The notes: generated by a model from the sequence alone, not told the origin. A stretch of DNA of 64,000 bases from Streptomyces pactum (GCF_002005225.1 NZ_CP019724.1:1550001-1614000); one strand, 5' to 3'; positions 18,244 to 27,905 are shown, numbered from the stretch's first letter. Made by a program: numbers and translations.

Positions 18244-19107
18244 GTGAGTGAGCGGCGGGCCGCACCCACCGTGGGCCAGGTGGTCCTGGGCAGACGGCTG
18301 CAGGAGCTCCGGGAGGGTGCGGGACTCAAGCGTGAGGAGGCCGCCAAGGTCCTCCGGGTGGCCCCGGCGACCGTGCGGCGCATGGAAACGGCCGAGGTTG
18401 CACTGAAAATACCGTACGTCCAGATTCTGTTGACGGCTTACGGAGTGCCCGCGGACGAGGTCTCGGCGTTCATCACGCTGGCCGAGGAGGCGAATCAACC
18501 GGGCTGGTGGCAGCGGTACCACGACGTGCTGCCGGACTGGTTCAGCATGTACGTGAGCCTCGAGGGCGCGGCACGGATCGTCCGCTCCTACGAGCCGCAC
18601 TTCGTACCGGGGCTGTTGCAGACCGAGGGCTACGCACGCGCGGTCCTGGAGGCCGGGACGATCGGCAACGCGGGCCGGGACGCGGTCGAGCGGCACGTGT
18701 CCCTGCGCATGGAGCGGCAGCGGCTGCTGGAGGGCGCGGACCCGCCCCACCTGTGGGTGGTGATGGACGAGACGGTGCTGCGCCGCCCGGTGAGCATCGA
18801 CGGCCGGGTGATGCGCGACCAACTCGACAAGCTGCTGGAGTTCGGGACGCGGGACCGGGTGACTTTGCAGGTCGCCGAGTTCGAGGACGGGCCGCACCCC
18901 GGGACGTACGCGCCGTTCACGCTCTTCCGGTTCGCGGAGCCGGAGCTGCCCGACATGGTCTTCACCGAGTACCTGACCGGTGCCCTGTACCTGGACTCCC
19001 GCGCGGAGGTCTCCGCGCACCTGGAGGTCCTGGACCACATGACGGCACGTGCCGCCTCGACCCAGCGCACCGAGAAGGTACTGCGCGAGTACCGCGAGAA
19101 GTTCTGA
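18244..19107 (+). CDS. XRE-family helix-turn-helix regulator with DUF5753
   Basis: A 287-residue DNA-binding protein. Residues about 10-65 form an XRE helix-turn-helix (LGRRLQELREGAGLKREEAA, then VLRVAPATVRRMETAE). The rest is the DUF5753 region typical of the large WhiJ-like family in Streptomyces (FVPGLLQTEGYARAV, VVMDETVLRRPV, LPDMVFTEYLTGALYLD). The GTG at 18244 follows GGGGAGG with good spacing; a longer frame starts at 18220 but has no such site. Family members usually sit beside a DUF397 partner. None is seen here; instead a methyltransferase gene follows. The role is likely control of development or a nearby toxin-like partner; the target is unknown. Confidence 0.88.
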   Translation: MSERRAAPTVGQVVLGRRLQELREGAGLKREEAAKVLRVAPATVRRMETAEVALKIPYVQILLTAYGVPADEVSAFITLAEEANQPGWWQRYHDVLPDWFSMYVSLEGAARIVRSYEPHFVPGLLQTEGYARAVLEAGTIGNAGRDAVERHVSLRMERQRLLEGADPPHLWVVMDETVLRRPVSIDGRVMRDQLDKLLEFGTRDRVTLQVAEFEDGPHPGTYAPFTLFRFAEPELPDMVFTEYLTGALYLDSRAEVSAHLEVLDHMTARAASTQRTEKVLREYREKF

Positions 19108-19111
19108 CCCG

Positions 19112-19165
19112 GCACCCCCGCACCCCCCGCACCCCCGCACCCCCGCACCCCCGCACCCCTGCACA
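19112..19165. repeat. C-rich short tandem repeat (CACCCCCG-like)
   Basis: Directly after the XRE stop lies a run of about six imperfect 8-9 bp units of the type CACCCCCG, ending near 19165. It separates the regulator from the methyltransferase gene. It is strongly strand-biased for C, so slippage is likely. No terminator hairpin is evident in it. Confidence 0.75.
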
Positions 19166-19225
19166 CCCGGACACCAGGCCCCGGCGCACCGAGCCGCGGC
19201 ACCCCAGGCCCCGAGGAGACACCGC

Positions 19226-20041
19226 ATGACCGGATCCCACACCGGCCCCGCCCCCCTCGACACCAGCCGGCCGCACCCGGCCCGCGTCTACGACTGGTGG
19301 CTGGGCGGCAAGGACAACTACCCGGTGGACGAGGAGCTGGCCCGGAAGATCCTCGCCGCGGACGGCACGGCGGTCCGCGGGGCGCGGGCCAACCGCCGGT
19401 TCATGCACCGGGCCGTCCGCACCCTCGCCGAGGCCGGGATCCGCCAGTTCCTGGACATCGGGACCGGTATCCCCACCGAGCCGAACCTCCACCAGGTGGC
19501 CCAGTCGGTGGCGCCCGAGGCGCGCGTCGTCTACGCCGACAACGACCCGATCGTCCTCAGGCACGCGGAGGCGCTGCTGCACGGCTCCGCCGAGGGCGCG
19601 ACGGAGTACGTGCACGCGGACGTACGCGACCCGAAGACCATTCTCCGGCTGGCGGGCGAGACCCTGGACTTCGGCCGGCCGGTGGCCCTGTCCCTGGTGG
19701 CCCTGACGCACTACCTCGGTGACGCGGCCGACGGCGACGACGCGCACGGCCTGCTGAAGCGGTACGTCGACGTACTGGCCCCCGGCAGCTACCTGGTCCT
19801 CTCCCAGGTCACGCCCGATCTGAATCCGGAAGCCGTGGGCAAGGCCGCCGGTCTGTTCGCCCGCAGCGGCACCTCGTTCCACCCGCGCTCCCTCGCCGAG
19901 TTCTCCCGCTTCTTCGACGGCCTGGAGCTGCTCGGCCCGGGCGTCATCCCGGTCACCGGGTGGCGGCCGGACCCCCAGGACGTGGCGGCCCAGGCGGAGG
20001 GCATCGTGCCGGTGTACGCGGGGGTGGCGCGCAAGGCCTGA
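19226..20041 (+). CDS. SAM-dependent methyltransferase, Methyltransf_19 (DUF574) family
   Basis: A 271-residue protein of the actinobacterial SAM methyltransferase family often found beside XRE/DUF397 regulators. Seen: the N-terminal family signature HPARVYDWWLGGKDNYPVD, SAM-binding FLDIGTGIPTEPNLHQVAQ, acidic motif VVYADNDPIVL, and LSLVALTHYL. The length is normal. The ATG follows GAGGAGAC. Substrates are unknown for the family. It lies 118 bp after the XRE gene in the same direction and probably works with it. The next gene, narG, starts 98 bp later, likely from its own promoter. Confidence 0.88.
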   Translation: MTGSHTGPAPLDTSRPHPARVYDWWLGGKDNYPVDEELARKILAADGTAVRGARANRRFMHRAVRTLAEAGIRQFLDIGTGIPTEPNLHQVAQSVAPEARVVYADNDPIVLRHAEALLHGSAEGATEYVHADVRDPKTILRLAGETLDFGRPVALSLVALTHYLGDAADGDDAHGLLKRYVDVLAPGSYLVLSQVTPDLNPEAVGKAAGLFARSGTSFHPRSLAEFSRFFDGLELLGPGVIPVTGWRPDPQDVAAQAEGIVPVYAGVARKA

Positions 20042-20139
20042 CCCGGGCGGCCCGCCCTGACCCGTACGGGCCCCGCGAACGGGTGCGCTCCCGCGCCCGC
20101 CCCTAGGTTCGGAAGCCGAGGGTGATCAAGGGAGCGCAC

Positions 20140-23100
20140 GTGACCGAGACGCGGACACCGCCCACCGAGCCGGGCGCGGCGCTGCTGCGCGCGGGACGGT
20201 TCTTCCGGCCCGGCACCGCGGCGCCCGACCTGCACAGCATCGGGCTGGTCGGCGGCCGGGAGGCGGACGCCTTCTACCGGGACCGCTGGAGCCACGACAA
20301 GGTCGTGACCTCCACGCACGGCGTGAACTGCACCGGCTCCTGCCGCTGGAACGTGTTCGTCAAGGACGGCGTCATCACCTGGGAGACCCAGGCGACGGAC
20401 TACCCGTCGGTCGGCCCGGACCGCCCCGAGTACGAGCCGCGCGGCTGCCCCCGGGGAGCGGCCTTCTCCTGGTACACGTACTCGCCTACCCGCGTGCGCT
20501 ACCCGTACGTGCGCGGCGTGCTGCTGGACATGTACCGGGAGGCGAAGGCGCGGCTGTCGGATCCGGTGCTGGCCTGGGCCGACGTCCAGGAAGACCCCGA
20601 GCGGCGGCGGCGCTACCAGCGGGCGCGCGGCAAGGGCGGCCTGGTCCGGGCGACCTGGGACGAGGCCGTCGAGATGGTCGCCGCGGCCCACGTCCACACC
20701 ATCCGCACCCAGGGCCCCGACCGCATCGCCGGCTTCTCTCCCATCCCGGCGATGTCGATGGTGTCGCACGCGGCCGGTGCCCGCTTCCACTCCCTCATCG
20801 GCGCGCCGATGCTGTCGTTCTACGACTGGTACGCCGACCTCCCCGTGGCGTCCCCGCAGGTCTTCGGCGACCAGACGGACGTGCCGGAGTCGGGCGACTG
20901 GTGGGACGCGGCGTACCTGATCATGTGGGGTTCGAACGTCCCGGTGACCCGTACGCCGGACGCGCACTGGATGGCGGAGGCCCGCTACCGGGGCCAGAAG
21001 GTCGTGGTCGTCTCCCCCGACTACGCCGACAACACCAAATTCGCCGACCAGTGGCTGCACCCGCACCCGGGCACGGACGGCGCCCTGGCCCTCGCCATGG
21101 GGCACGTGGTCCTCAAGGAGTTCTTCGTCGACCGCGTCACGCCCTTCTTCGACGACTACGTACGGCGCTTCACGGACCTTCCGTTCCTGGTGACACTGAC
21201 CGAGCGGGACGGGGGTCACGTCCCGGCGAAGTTCCTGCGCGCCGCCGACCTGGGGCAGGAGGGCGCGGACGCCGCCTGGAAGACGGTCGTGCTGGACGGG
21301 ACGACGGGCCGCGCGGTCGTCCCGAACGGGTCGCTGGGCTTCCGCTGGAACGAGGCGGACCAGGGGAAGTGGAACCTCGACCTCGGTGACGTGCGGCCCC
21401 TGCTGAGCCTGCACGGCCACGAGATGGCGTCGGGCGTTCAGGTGCTGCTCCCCCGCTTCGACACCGAGGGCGGCGCGCACGCGCAGGGCCGCGGCGAGGT
21501 CGTTCGGCGGGGTGTGCCGGCGACACGGCTGGGCGGGGCGACCGGGCCGCTGGTGACCACGGTGTTCGACCTGCTGCTGGCGCAGTACGGCGTGGCACGG
21601 CCCGGGGTGCCGGGCGACTGGCCGGTCTCGTACGAGGACGCGGACGCGCCCGGCACTCCGGCCTGGCAGCAGACGCACACCTCGGTCCCGGCCACGGCCT
21701 GTGTGCGGATCGCCCGGGAGTTCGCGCGCACCGCCGAGCGCTCCAAGGGCCGCTGCATGATCCTCATGGGCGCGGGCACCAACCACTGGTTCCACTCCGA
21801 GACGATCTACCGGGCCTTCCTGGCCCTGCTCCAGCTCACCGGCTGCCAGGGCCGCAACGGCGGCGGCTGGGCACACTACGTGGGCCAGGAGAAGTGCCGC
21901 CCGGTGACCGGCTGGGCGTCGCTGGCCGCCGCGTCGGACTGGTCGCGCCCGCCGCGCCAGATGATCGGCACCGCGTACTGGTACCTCAACACCGATCAGT
22001 GGCGCTACGACCGGTTCGGCGCCGACGTACTGGCCTCGCCGCTGGGCGAGGGGCGGCTGGCGGGCATGACGGGCGCGGACTGCCTGGCGCTGTCGGCGCG
22101 GACGGGCTGGATGCCGTCGTACCCGACCTTCGACCGCAGTCCGCTGGAGCTGGGCGAGGCGTTCGGCGACCCGGTGGCGAACGCGGTGGCCGAACTGCGG
22201 GCGGGAACACTGAAGTTCGCCTGCGAGGACCCGGACGCGCCGGAGAACTGGCCGCGGATCCTGACCCTGTGGCGGGCCAACCTGCTCGGTTCTTCGGCGA
22301 AGGGCGCCGAGTACTTCACCAAGCACCTGCTGGGCACGCACTCCTCGCTGCGCGCCGAGGAGGCCGCGCCCGACGAGCGTCCCCGGGACGTGGTGTGGCG
22401 GGAGGATGCGCCGGAGGGGAAACTCGACCTCTTGCTGTCGCTGGACTTCCGGCACACCTCGTCCACGCTGCTCTCCGACGTGGTGCTGCCCGCCGCGACC
22501 TGGTACGAGAAGCACGACCTGTCCAGCACGGACATGCACCCCTACGTGCACGCCTTCTCCCCGGCCGTGGACCCCCCGTGGCAGACACGGACCGATTTCG
22601 ACGCCTTCAAGGCACTCGCCGAGCGACTGAGCGAGCTGGCCGTCGGCCACCTCGGGGTACGCAAGGACCTGGTGGCGGCTCCGCTCCAGCACGACACGCC
22701 GGGCGAGACGGCCCAGCCGGGCGGGGTGGTACGGGACTGGCGGCGCGGGGAGTGCGATCCCGAGCCCGGGAGGACCATGCCGAACCTCGTCGTCGTGGAG
22801 CGCGACTACACGGCGGTCGGCGCGAAGTTCGCGGCGCTGGGCCCGCTGGTGGAGGCCAAGGGCCTGCCCGCCAAGGGCATCACCCTGCGGCCCGACGCGG
22901 AGGTGGAGCGGCTGCGGCGCATGAACGGGGCGGTGCGCGGCGGCCCGGCCGACGGGCGTCCGGCGCTGGACACGGCGGTGAAGGCCGCCAACACCATCCT
23001 GGCCCTGTCCGGCACGACCAACGGGCGCCTGGCCGTCCAGGGCTTCCACACGCTGGAGGCGAAGACCGGGCAGCGGATGGCCCACCTCGCCGCCGAGCAC

Positions 23101-23835
23101 GAGGGCAAGCGGATCACCTACGCGGACACCCAGGCGGCGCCCGTGCCGGTGATCACCTCGCCGGAGTGGTCGGGCAGCGAGGCCGGCGGGCGCCGGTACA
23201 CCGCGTTCACGCTCAACACCGAGCACCTCAAGCCCTGGCACACCCTCACCGGCCGCCAGCACTTCTTTCTCGACCACGACTGGATGCACGAGCTGGGCGA
23301 GGCGCTGCCGGTGTACCGGCCGCCGCTGGACATGAGCAGGCTGTTCGGCGAACCGCAGCTCGGTCCGGACGGACACCGGGCGGTGACGGTCCGCTACCTC
23401 ACCCCGCACAACAAGTGGTCCATCCACTCCGAGTACCAGGACAACCTGTTCATGCTGGCCCTGTCCCGGGGCGGTCAGACCGTCTGGATGTCCACGCGGG
23501 ACGCGGAGGCGATCGGCGTCGCCGACGACGACTGGATCGAGGCGGTCAACCGCAACGGCGTGGTGGTGGCCCGCGCGATCGTCTCGCACCGCATGCCGCC
23601 CGGCACGGTCTACATGCACCACGCGCAGGAACGGACGGTCAACGTCCCCCTGACGGAGACGACCGGCAGACGCGGCGGCATCCACAACTCCCTCACCCGG
23701 CTGATCCTCAAGCCGACCCATCTCATCGGCGGCTACGCCCAGTTGTCCTGGGCGTTCAACTACCTCGGTCCGACGGGCAACCAGCGCGACGAGGTCACCG
23801 TGATCCGCCGCCGCGGCCAGGAGGTCGAGTACTGA
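20140..23835 (+). CDS. narG: Respiratory nitrate reductase, alpha subunit
   Basis: Catalytic subunit of the membrane-bound quinol:nitrate oxidoreductase, reducing nitrate to nitrite on the cytoplasmic side with bis-MGD molybdenum and the FS0 [4Fe-4S] cluster. At 1231 residues it has the family length. The FS0 ligands are in place: HGVNCTGSCRWN, then PRGCPRGAAFSW. Also typical are SFYDWYADLPVASPQ, WGSNVPVTRTPDAHW and YADNTKFADQWL. I chose GTG 20140 because AAGGGAG lies just upstream; an in-frame GTG at 20122 lacks a good site. The TGA overlaps narH by one base. With narHJI this is a complete operon. Streptomyces coelicolor has three nar operons used in spores and hypoxic mycelium; which one this matches cannot be settled here, though gene order favours nar1. 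Confidence 0.98.
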   Translation: MTETRTPPTEPGAALLRAGRFFRPGTAAPDLHSIGLVGGREADAFYRDRWSHDKVVTSTHGVNCTGSCRWNVFVKDGVITWETQATDYPSVGPDRPEYEPRGCPRGAAFSWYTYSPTRVRYPYVRGVLLDMYREAKARLSDPVLAWADVQEDPERRRRYQRARGKGGLVRATWDEAVEMVAAAHVHTIRTQGPDRIAGFSPIPAMSMVSHAAGARFHSLIGAPMLSFYDWYADLPVASPQVFGDQTDVPESGDWWDAAYLIMWGSNVPVTRTPDAHWMAEARYRGQKVVVVSPDYADNTKFADQWLHPHPGTDGALALAMGHVVLKEFFVDRVTPFFDDYVRRFTDLPFLVTLTERDGGHVPAKFLRAADLGQEGADAAWKTVVLDGTTGRAVVPNGSLGFRWNEADQGKWNLDLGDVRPLLSLHGHEMASGVQVLLPRFDTEGGAHAQGRGEVVRRGVPATRLGGATGPLVTTVFDLLLAQYGVARPGVPGDWPVSYEDADAPGTPAWQQTHTSVPATACVRIAREFARTAERSKGRCMILMGAGTNHWFHSETIYRAFLALLQLTGCQGRNGGGWAHYVGQEKCRPVTGWASLAAASDWSRPPRQMIGTAYWYLNTDQWRYDRFGADVLASPLGEGRLAGMTGADCLALSARTGWMPSYPTFDRSPLELGEAFGDPVANAVAELRAGTLKFACEDPDAPENWPRILTLWRANLLGSSAKGAEYFTKHLLGTHSSLRAEEAAPDERPRDVVWREDAPEGKLDLLLSLDFRHTSSTLLSDVVLPAATWYEKHDLSSTDMHPYVHAFSPAVDPPWQTRTDFDAFKALAERLSELAVGHLGVRKDLVAAPLQHDTPGETAQPGGVVRDWRRGECDPEPGRTMPNLVVVERDYTAVGAKFAALGPLVEAKGLPAKGITLRPDAEVERLRRMNGAVRGGPADGRPALDTAVKAANTILALSGTTNGRLAVQGFHTLEAKTGQRMAHLAAEHEGKRITYADTQAAPVPVITSPEWSGSEAGGRRYTAFTLNTEHLKPWHTLTGRQHFFLDHDWMHELGEALPVYRPPLDMSRLFGEPQLGPDGHRAVTVRYLTPHNKWSIHSEYQDNLFMLALSRGGQTVWMSTRDAEAIGVADDDWIEAVNRNGVVVARAIVSHRMPPGTVYMHHAQERTVNVPLTETTGRRGGIHNSLTRLILKPTHLIGGYAQLSWAFNYLGPTGNQRDEVTVIRRRGQEVEY

Positions 23836-25430
23836 TGCGCCCGATGGCCCAGGTCGCCATGGTCATGAACCTCGACAAGTGCATCGGCTGCCACACCTGC
23901 TCGGTCACCTGCAAGCAGGCGTGGACCAACCGGCGGGGCATGGAGTACGTCTGGTTCAACAACGTCGAGACCCGCCCCGGCCAGGGCTATCCGCGCCGCT
24001 ACGAGGACCAGGGGAAGTGGCGGGGCGGCTGGGAGCTGAACCGGCGGGGTGCGCTGAAGCTGAAGGCGGGCGGCCGGTTCAAGAAGCTCGCGGGGATCTT
24101 CTCCAACCCGAGGCTCCCGGAGATCAAGGACTACTACGAGCCCTGGACGTACGACTACAGGAACCTCACCGACGCCCCGCTCGGCGAGGACTACCCCGTC
24201 GCCCGGCCCGTCTCCCAGCTCGACGGCAAGCCGATGAAGATCGGCTGGTCCTCGAACTGGGACGACAACCTGGGAGGCACCCCCGCCTACGGAGACCTCG
24301 ACCCGATGGTGGAGCGCACGCGCCAACAGGCTTCCAAGAAGGTGCGGTTCGCGTACGAGGAGACCTTCATGTTCTACCTGCCGCGCATCTGCGAGCACTG
24401 CCTCAACCCGTCGTGCGTGGCCTCGTGCCCGTCCGGGGCGATGTACAAGCGTGCGGAGGACGGCATCGTCCTGGTCGACCAGGACCGCTGCCGGGGCTGG
24501 CGGATGTGCGTGACGGGATGCCCGTACAAGAAGGTGTACTTCAACCACCGCACCGGCAAGGCCGAGAAGTGCACCTTCTGCTATCCGCGCGTCGAGGTGG
24601 GGCAGCCGACGGTCTGCTCGGAGACCTGCGTGGGCAGGCTCAGGTACCTGGGGGTCGTGCTGTACGACGCCGACAAGGTGACCGAGGCGGCCTCCACGCC
24701 GGACGAGCGGGACCTGTACGAGGCGCAGTTGGGCTTGTTCCTCGACCCCGCCGACACCGCGGTGCGGCGGGCGGCCGAGGAGGCGGGGATCCCGTACGAC
24801 TGGATGGAGGCGGCCCGGCGCTCCCCCGTGCACGCGCTGGTGAGCAGGTACCGGGTGGCGCTGCCCCTGCATCCGGAGTACCGGACCATGCCGATGGTCT
24901 GGTACATCCCTCCGCTGTCGCCGGTGGTGGACGCGCTGACGGAGACCGGGCACGACGGCGAGGACCCGGACAACCTCTTCGGCGCCATCGACACGCTGCG
25001 GATCCCGCTGGAGTACCTGGCGGAGGTGTTCACGGCGGGCGACGTGGGCCCGGTGCGGGCGTCACTGGAGAAGCTGGCGGCGATGCGCGCCCACATGCGG
25101 TCGGTCAACCTCGGCGAGGACCCCGACCCGGCCGTCTGCGCGGGCGTCGGGATGCGCGCCCAGGAGGTCGAGGACATGTACCGGCTGCTGGCGATCGCCA
25201 AGTACGAGGAGCGGTACGTGATCCCGACGGCGGCCGTCGGTGACGCGCACCGGCTGGAGGCGTCCGCGCTGCCGGACACGTGCAGCCTGGACACCGACGG
25301 CGGGCCGGGCATGGGCGGCGACGGCCCCTTCGGCCAGGACTCCGGACGCAGGCGGCTGCCGCTGGTGCCGGTGGAGAACTTTCACATCCTGCGCAGGCGG
25401 CAGACCGCGGGCGACGAGAGGGAGGTCTGA
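23835..25430 (+). CDS. narH: Respiratory nitrate reductase, beta subunit
   Basis: A 531-residue iron-sulfur subunit that passes electrons from NarI haems to NarG. Four cysteine groups are visible: CIGCHTCSVTC near the N-terminus, CEHCLNPSCVASC, CRGWRMCVTGC with Trp replacing a Cys as expected for the [3Fe-4S] cluster, and CTFCYPR followed by CSETCVGR. The ATG shares its A with the narG stop (TGATG), so translation is coupled. The C-terminal tail is Gly/Asp-rich and ends in ENFHILRRRQTAGDEREV. Nothing is missing compared with the family. Confidence 0.98.
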   Translation: MRPMAQVAMVMNLDKCIGCHTCSVTCKQAWTNRRGMEYVWFNNVETRPGQGYPRRYEDQGKWRGGWELNRRGALKLKAGGRFKKLAGIFSNPRLPEIKDYYEPWTYDYRNLTDAPLGEDYPVARPVSQLDGKPMKIGWSSNWDDNLGGTPAYGDLDPMVERTRQQASKKVRFAYEETFMFYLPRICEHCLNPSCVASCPSGAMYKRAEDGIVLVDQDRCRGWRMCVTGCPYKKVYFNHRTGKAEKCTFCYPRVEVGQPTVCSETCVGRLRYLGVVLYDADKVTEAASTPDERDLYEAQLGLFLDPADTAVRRAAEEAGIPYDWMEAARRSPVHALVSRYRVALPLHPEYRTMPMVWYIPPLSPVVDALTETGHDGEDPDNLFGAIDTLRIPLEYLAEVFTAGDVGPVRASLEKLAAMRAHMRSVNLGEDPDPAVCAGVGMRAQEVEDMYRLLAIAKYEERYVIPTAAVGDAHRLEASALPDTCSLDTDGGPGMGGDGPFGQDSGRRRLPLVPVENFHILRRRQTAGDEREV

Positions 25431-25434
25431 TCCG

Positions 25435-25929
25435 ATGCCCGGATTCGAGGTGCTGTACCAGGCGGCGGCGCTCTGTCTGACGTATCCCGACGACGACTTC
25501 CGCACCCGGCTGCCGCTGCTGCGCGAGGCCGCGCCGCAACTGCGGGGGTTCACCGACCACGCGGCCGTGACCCCGCAGGGAGAGCTCCAGGCACACTACG
25601 TGGAGGTCTTCGACTTCAAGAACCGGCACAGCCTGTACCTGAGCTGGTGGACCGACGGCGACACCCGCAACCGCGGCATGTCGCTGGTCCGCTTCAAGGA
25701 GCTGTACCGGGCCCACGGTCTGGAGTTCACCGACGAGGAGCTGCCGGACTTCCTGCCGGCGGTGCTGGAGTTCGCCTCCCGTACCGGGGACATCGGCATG
25801 CTCGCCGAGCACCGCGACGCCCTGGACCAGCTCCGCTCCCGGCTCACCGCCTTCGGAACGCCCTACGCGTGCGTCCTGGACGCCGTGTGCGCCACCCTGC
25901 CGCCCGCACCCACCGGAGCACGCCCGTGA
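25435..25929 (+). CDS. narJ: Nitrate reductase molybdenum cofactor assembly chaperone
   Basis: A 164-residue cytoplasmic chaperone that holds NarGH until the Mo cofactor is inserted and membrane attachment is complete. Family signatures: the helical N-terminus LYQAAALCLTYPDDDF, then HYVEVFDFKNRHSLYLSWW and GDTRNRGMSLVRFKELY. It is shorter than E. coli NarJ, but this is common in actinobacteria. It starts 4 bp after narH and its stop overlaps the GTG of narI. Confidence 0.97.
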   Translation: MPGFEVLYQAAALCLTYPDDDFRTRLPLLREAAPQLRGFTDHAAVTPQGELQAHYVEVFDFKNRHSLYLSWWTDGDTRNRGMSLVRFKELYRAHGLEFTDEELPDFLPAVLEFASRTGDIGMLAEHRDALDQLRSRLTAFGTPYACVLDAVCATLPPAPTGARP

Positions 25930-26648
25930 CCGTCTTCCTCTGGGGCGTGCTGCCCTACGCCGCGTTCGCCCTGCTGATCGCCGGCCTGGTCTGGCGGCAC
26001 CGCTACGACCGCTTCGGCTGGACGACGCGGTCCTCCCAGGTCTACGAGTCCAGGCTGCTGAACATCGCCTCGCCGGTGTTCCACTACGGCATCCTGTTCG
26101 TGCTGGTCGGCCATCTCATCGGGCTGTTCGTCCCCGAGTCGTGGACGGACGCGGTGGGCGTGAGCGGGCACGCCTACCACCTGCTGTCCCTGTACGGCGG
26201 CACGGCGGCCGGGGCGCTGGCGGTCGCCGGGATCATCGTCCTCATCTACCGGCGTCGCACCAACGCGCCCGTGTTCCGGGCGACGACCGCCAACGACAAG
26301 GTCATGTACGTCTTCCTGCTGAGTGCCATCGTCCTCGGCATGGTGGCCAAGCTCGCGCACTCCTCCGGCACGGGCTACGACTACCGGCACACCATCGGAC
26401 CCTGGTCGCGCGGCCTGTTCACCCTCCAGCCGAGAACGGAGCTGATGGTGGGGGTGCCGGCGCTGTACCAGGTGCACGCGGTGATCGGGATGGTGCTGAT
26501 CGCCCTGGTGCCCTACACGCGGCTCGTGCACATGTTCAGCGCGCCGGTCCAGTACCTGGTCCGGCCGTACGTGGTCTACCGGTCGCGCGACCCCAGGCAA
26601 CTGGGGCCGCGCCCGGACCGGCGTGGCTGGGAGCGCGCGGGCTCCTGA
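25926..26648 (+). CDS. narI: Respiratory nitrate reductase, gamma subunit (cytochrome b)
   Basis: A 240-residue membrane subunit that oxidises menaquinol and carries two b haems. About five membrane helices are seen. Haem-ligand histidines fit the E. coli pattern: H53 and H63 in FHYGILFVLVGH, and the pair in YQVHAVIGM and RLVHMF, 18 residues apart. Also typical is KLAHSSGTGYDYRHTIGPW. The GTG at 25926 overlaps the narJ stop. Last gene of the operon; it converges on osmC only 12 bp further on. Confidence 0.97.
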   Translation: MTVFLWGVLPYAAFALLIAGLVWRHRYDRFGWTTRSSQVYESRLLNIASPVFHYGILFVLVGHLIGLFVPESWTDAVGVSGHAYHLLSLYGGTAAGALAVAGIIVLIYRRRTNAPVFRATTANDKVMYVFLLSAIVLGMVAKLAHSSGTGYDYRHTIGPWSRGLFTLQPRTELMVGVPALYQVHAVIGMVLIALVPYTRLVHMFSAPVQYLVRPYVVYRSRDPRQLGPRPDRRGWERAGS

Positions 26649-26660
26649 ACCGGACGGACC

Positions 26661-27089
26661 CTAGCCGGCGAGCTTCGCCGTGAGGGTGATGGTGGTGCCG
26701 GTCAGGGCCTGGCTGACCGGGCAGTTCTTCTTGGCGTCCTCGGCGGCGGAGACGAACGCGTCGTTGTCGAGGCCGGGGACGGTGCCCTCCACGGTGAGGT
26801 GGATGCCCGTGATGCCCTCACCGGGCTGGAAGGTGACGTCGGCGGAGGTGGTGAGCTTGGTGGGCGGGGTGCCGGCGCCGGCCAGACCGTGCGACAGCGC
26901 CATGGAGAAGCAGCTCGAGTGGGCGGCGGCGATCAGCTCTTCCGGGCTGGTCTTGCCGTTCGCCTGCTCGGCGCGCGACGGCCACGACACCGGCTGCTCG
27001 CCGATGCCGGACGAGTCGAAGGTGACGACACCGTTGCCCTCGAGCAGGTTGCCTTCCCAGACGGTGTGTGCGGAGCGCGTGGTTGCCAC
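26661..27089 (-). CDS. osmC: OsmC-family peroxiredoxin
   Basis: A 142-residue OsmC/Ohr-type thiol peroxidase that reduces organic hydroperoxides. The two redox cysteines are in AAHSSCFSMAL and KKNCPVSQAL, and the N-terminal AHTVWEGNLLEGNG strand is typical of the OsmC rather than Ohr branch. The GTG at 27089 follows AGAGGA; upstream in-frame codons lack a site. It converges with narI, leaving little room for a terminator. It may be induced by osmotic or oxidative stress, as in other actinobacteria, but no operator was recognised. Confidence 0.93.
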   Translation of the reverse strand: MATTRSAHTVWEGNLLEGNGVVTFDSSGIGEQPVSWPSRAEQANGKTSPEELIAAAHSSCFSMALSHGLAGAGTPPTKLTTSADVTFQPGEGITGIHLTVEGTVPGLDNDAFVSAAEDAKKNCPVSQALTGTTITLTAKLAG

Positions 27090-27177
27090 GGCGGGTCCTC
27101 TCGAATTCGCTTGCTGTACTGGGGCGGTGGGAGCCCGTGTCCGGGTTCCCACCCCCATCCGATCACACTCCGGCTCA

Positions 27178-27905
27178 GCTCACGCGGAAGACCGGTCCCC
27201 GGGCGGTGAACGGCAGCCGCGCACCCCGCGGGACCAGGCAGGCGTGCTCGCGCGGCACCCGCGGTAGTCGCACCAGCCGCCGGTGCTGACGGGCACCGGC
27301 GCGGCGGGCGGGAAGCCGTCGGCGCGCCGCAGCGGACCGACGCCGGGCCGGGGCACCGTGCCACCCCTGCCGTGCGCCCGCACCCGGCCCGCGAGGTCCG
27401 GCACGGGCAGGTACCCGGCGTCGTGCGGCGCCGCGTCGCAGAACACGACCCGGGCGGCGGGCACGTCGGGGGCCCCGGCGCGGGAGGCGATGGCGCCGAG
27501 TGCCTCGCCGAGCAGGGTGCGGCCCATCGAGCCGGAGGTGTCCAGGACGGCGCCGAAGGTGCGGCGGGCGACCTCTTCGGGCGGGAAGTACCGTCCGGCG
27601 CGCGGGACGCCGGGGGTGGCCGCCAGGCGCCGGGGGGCGCGCGTAGGACCGTACGGGCTCGGGCCGGGGTACGGGCTCGTCGAACCGGCGGGCACCGGTC
27701 GGCCGTTGACGACGTGGTCGCAGGCTACGTTGCGGAGGTGGGGGAGGTGGGGGTCGCGGGTGCCGCGGCGGTCGCCGTGGCGCACGGCGGCGTGCGGCAT
27801 TTCGTGGGCGAGGACGATCCGCCACTCTCGTCGTCGAAGCGCCGCAGCGGGATGACGTGGATTTCGCCGGCCCAGGGGGGGCGGCGGCGACGCAGACGCC
27901 GTGCG
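27178..27905 (-). pseudogene. VWA-like metallopeptidase (DUF2201) pseudogene, frameshifted
   Basis: Pieces of a predicted metal-dependent peptidase with a VWA-like end lie in different minus-strand frames. GEIHVIPLRRF is in one frame near 27870; EWRIVLAHEMPHAAVRHGD (HExxH) and NVACDHVVNG follow in another. Then comes a shortened middle, FGAVLDTSGSMGRTLLGEAL with the MIDAS motif, and GRGGTVPRPGV. After GGWCDY near 27262 the frame shifts again and the true end PREHACLVPRGARLPFTARG ends at about 27178. At least two frameshifts and a missing central part make a working product unlikely. The usual MoxR ATPase partner is absent. Sequencing error cannot be excluded for single shifts. Confidence 0.75.

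Noticed and set aside
19789..23721. 1310-codon frame on the minus strand opposite narG
   Set aside because: narG is unmistakable on the plus strand; the opposite frame has no motifs.
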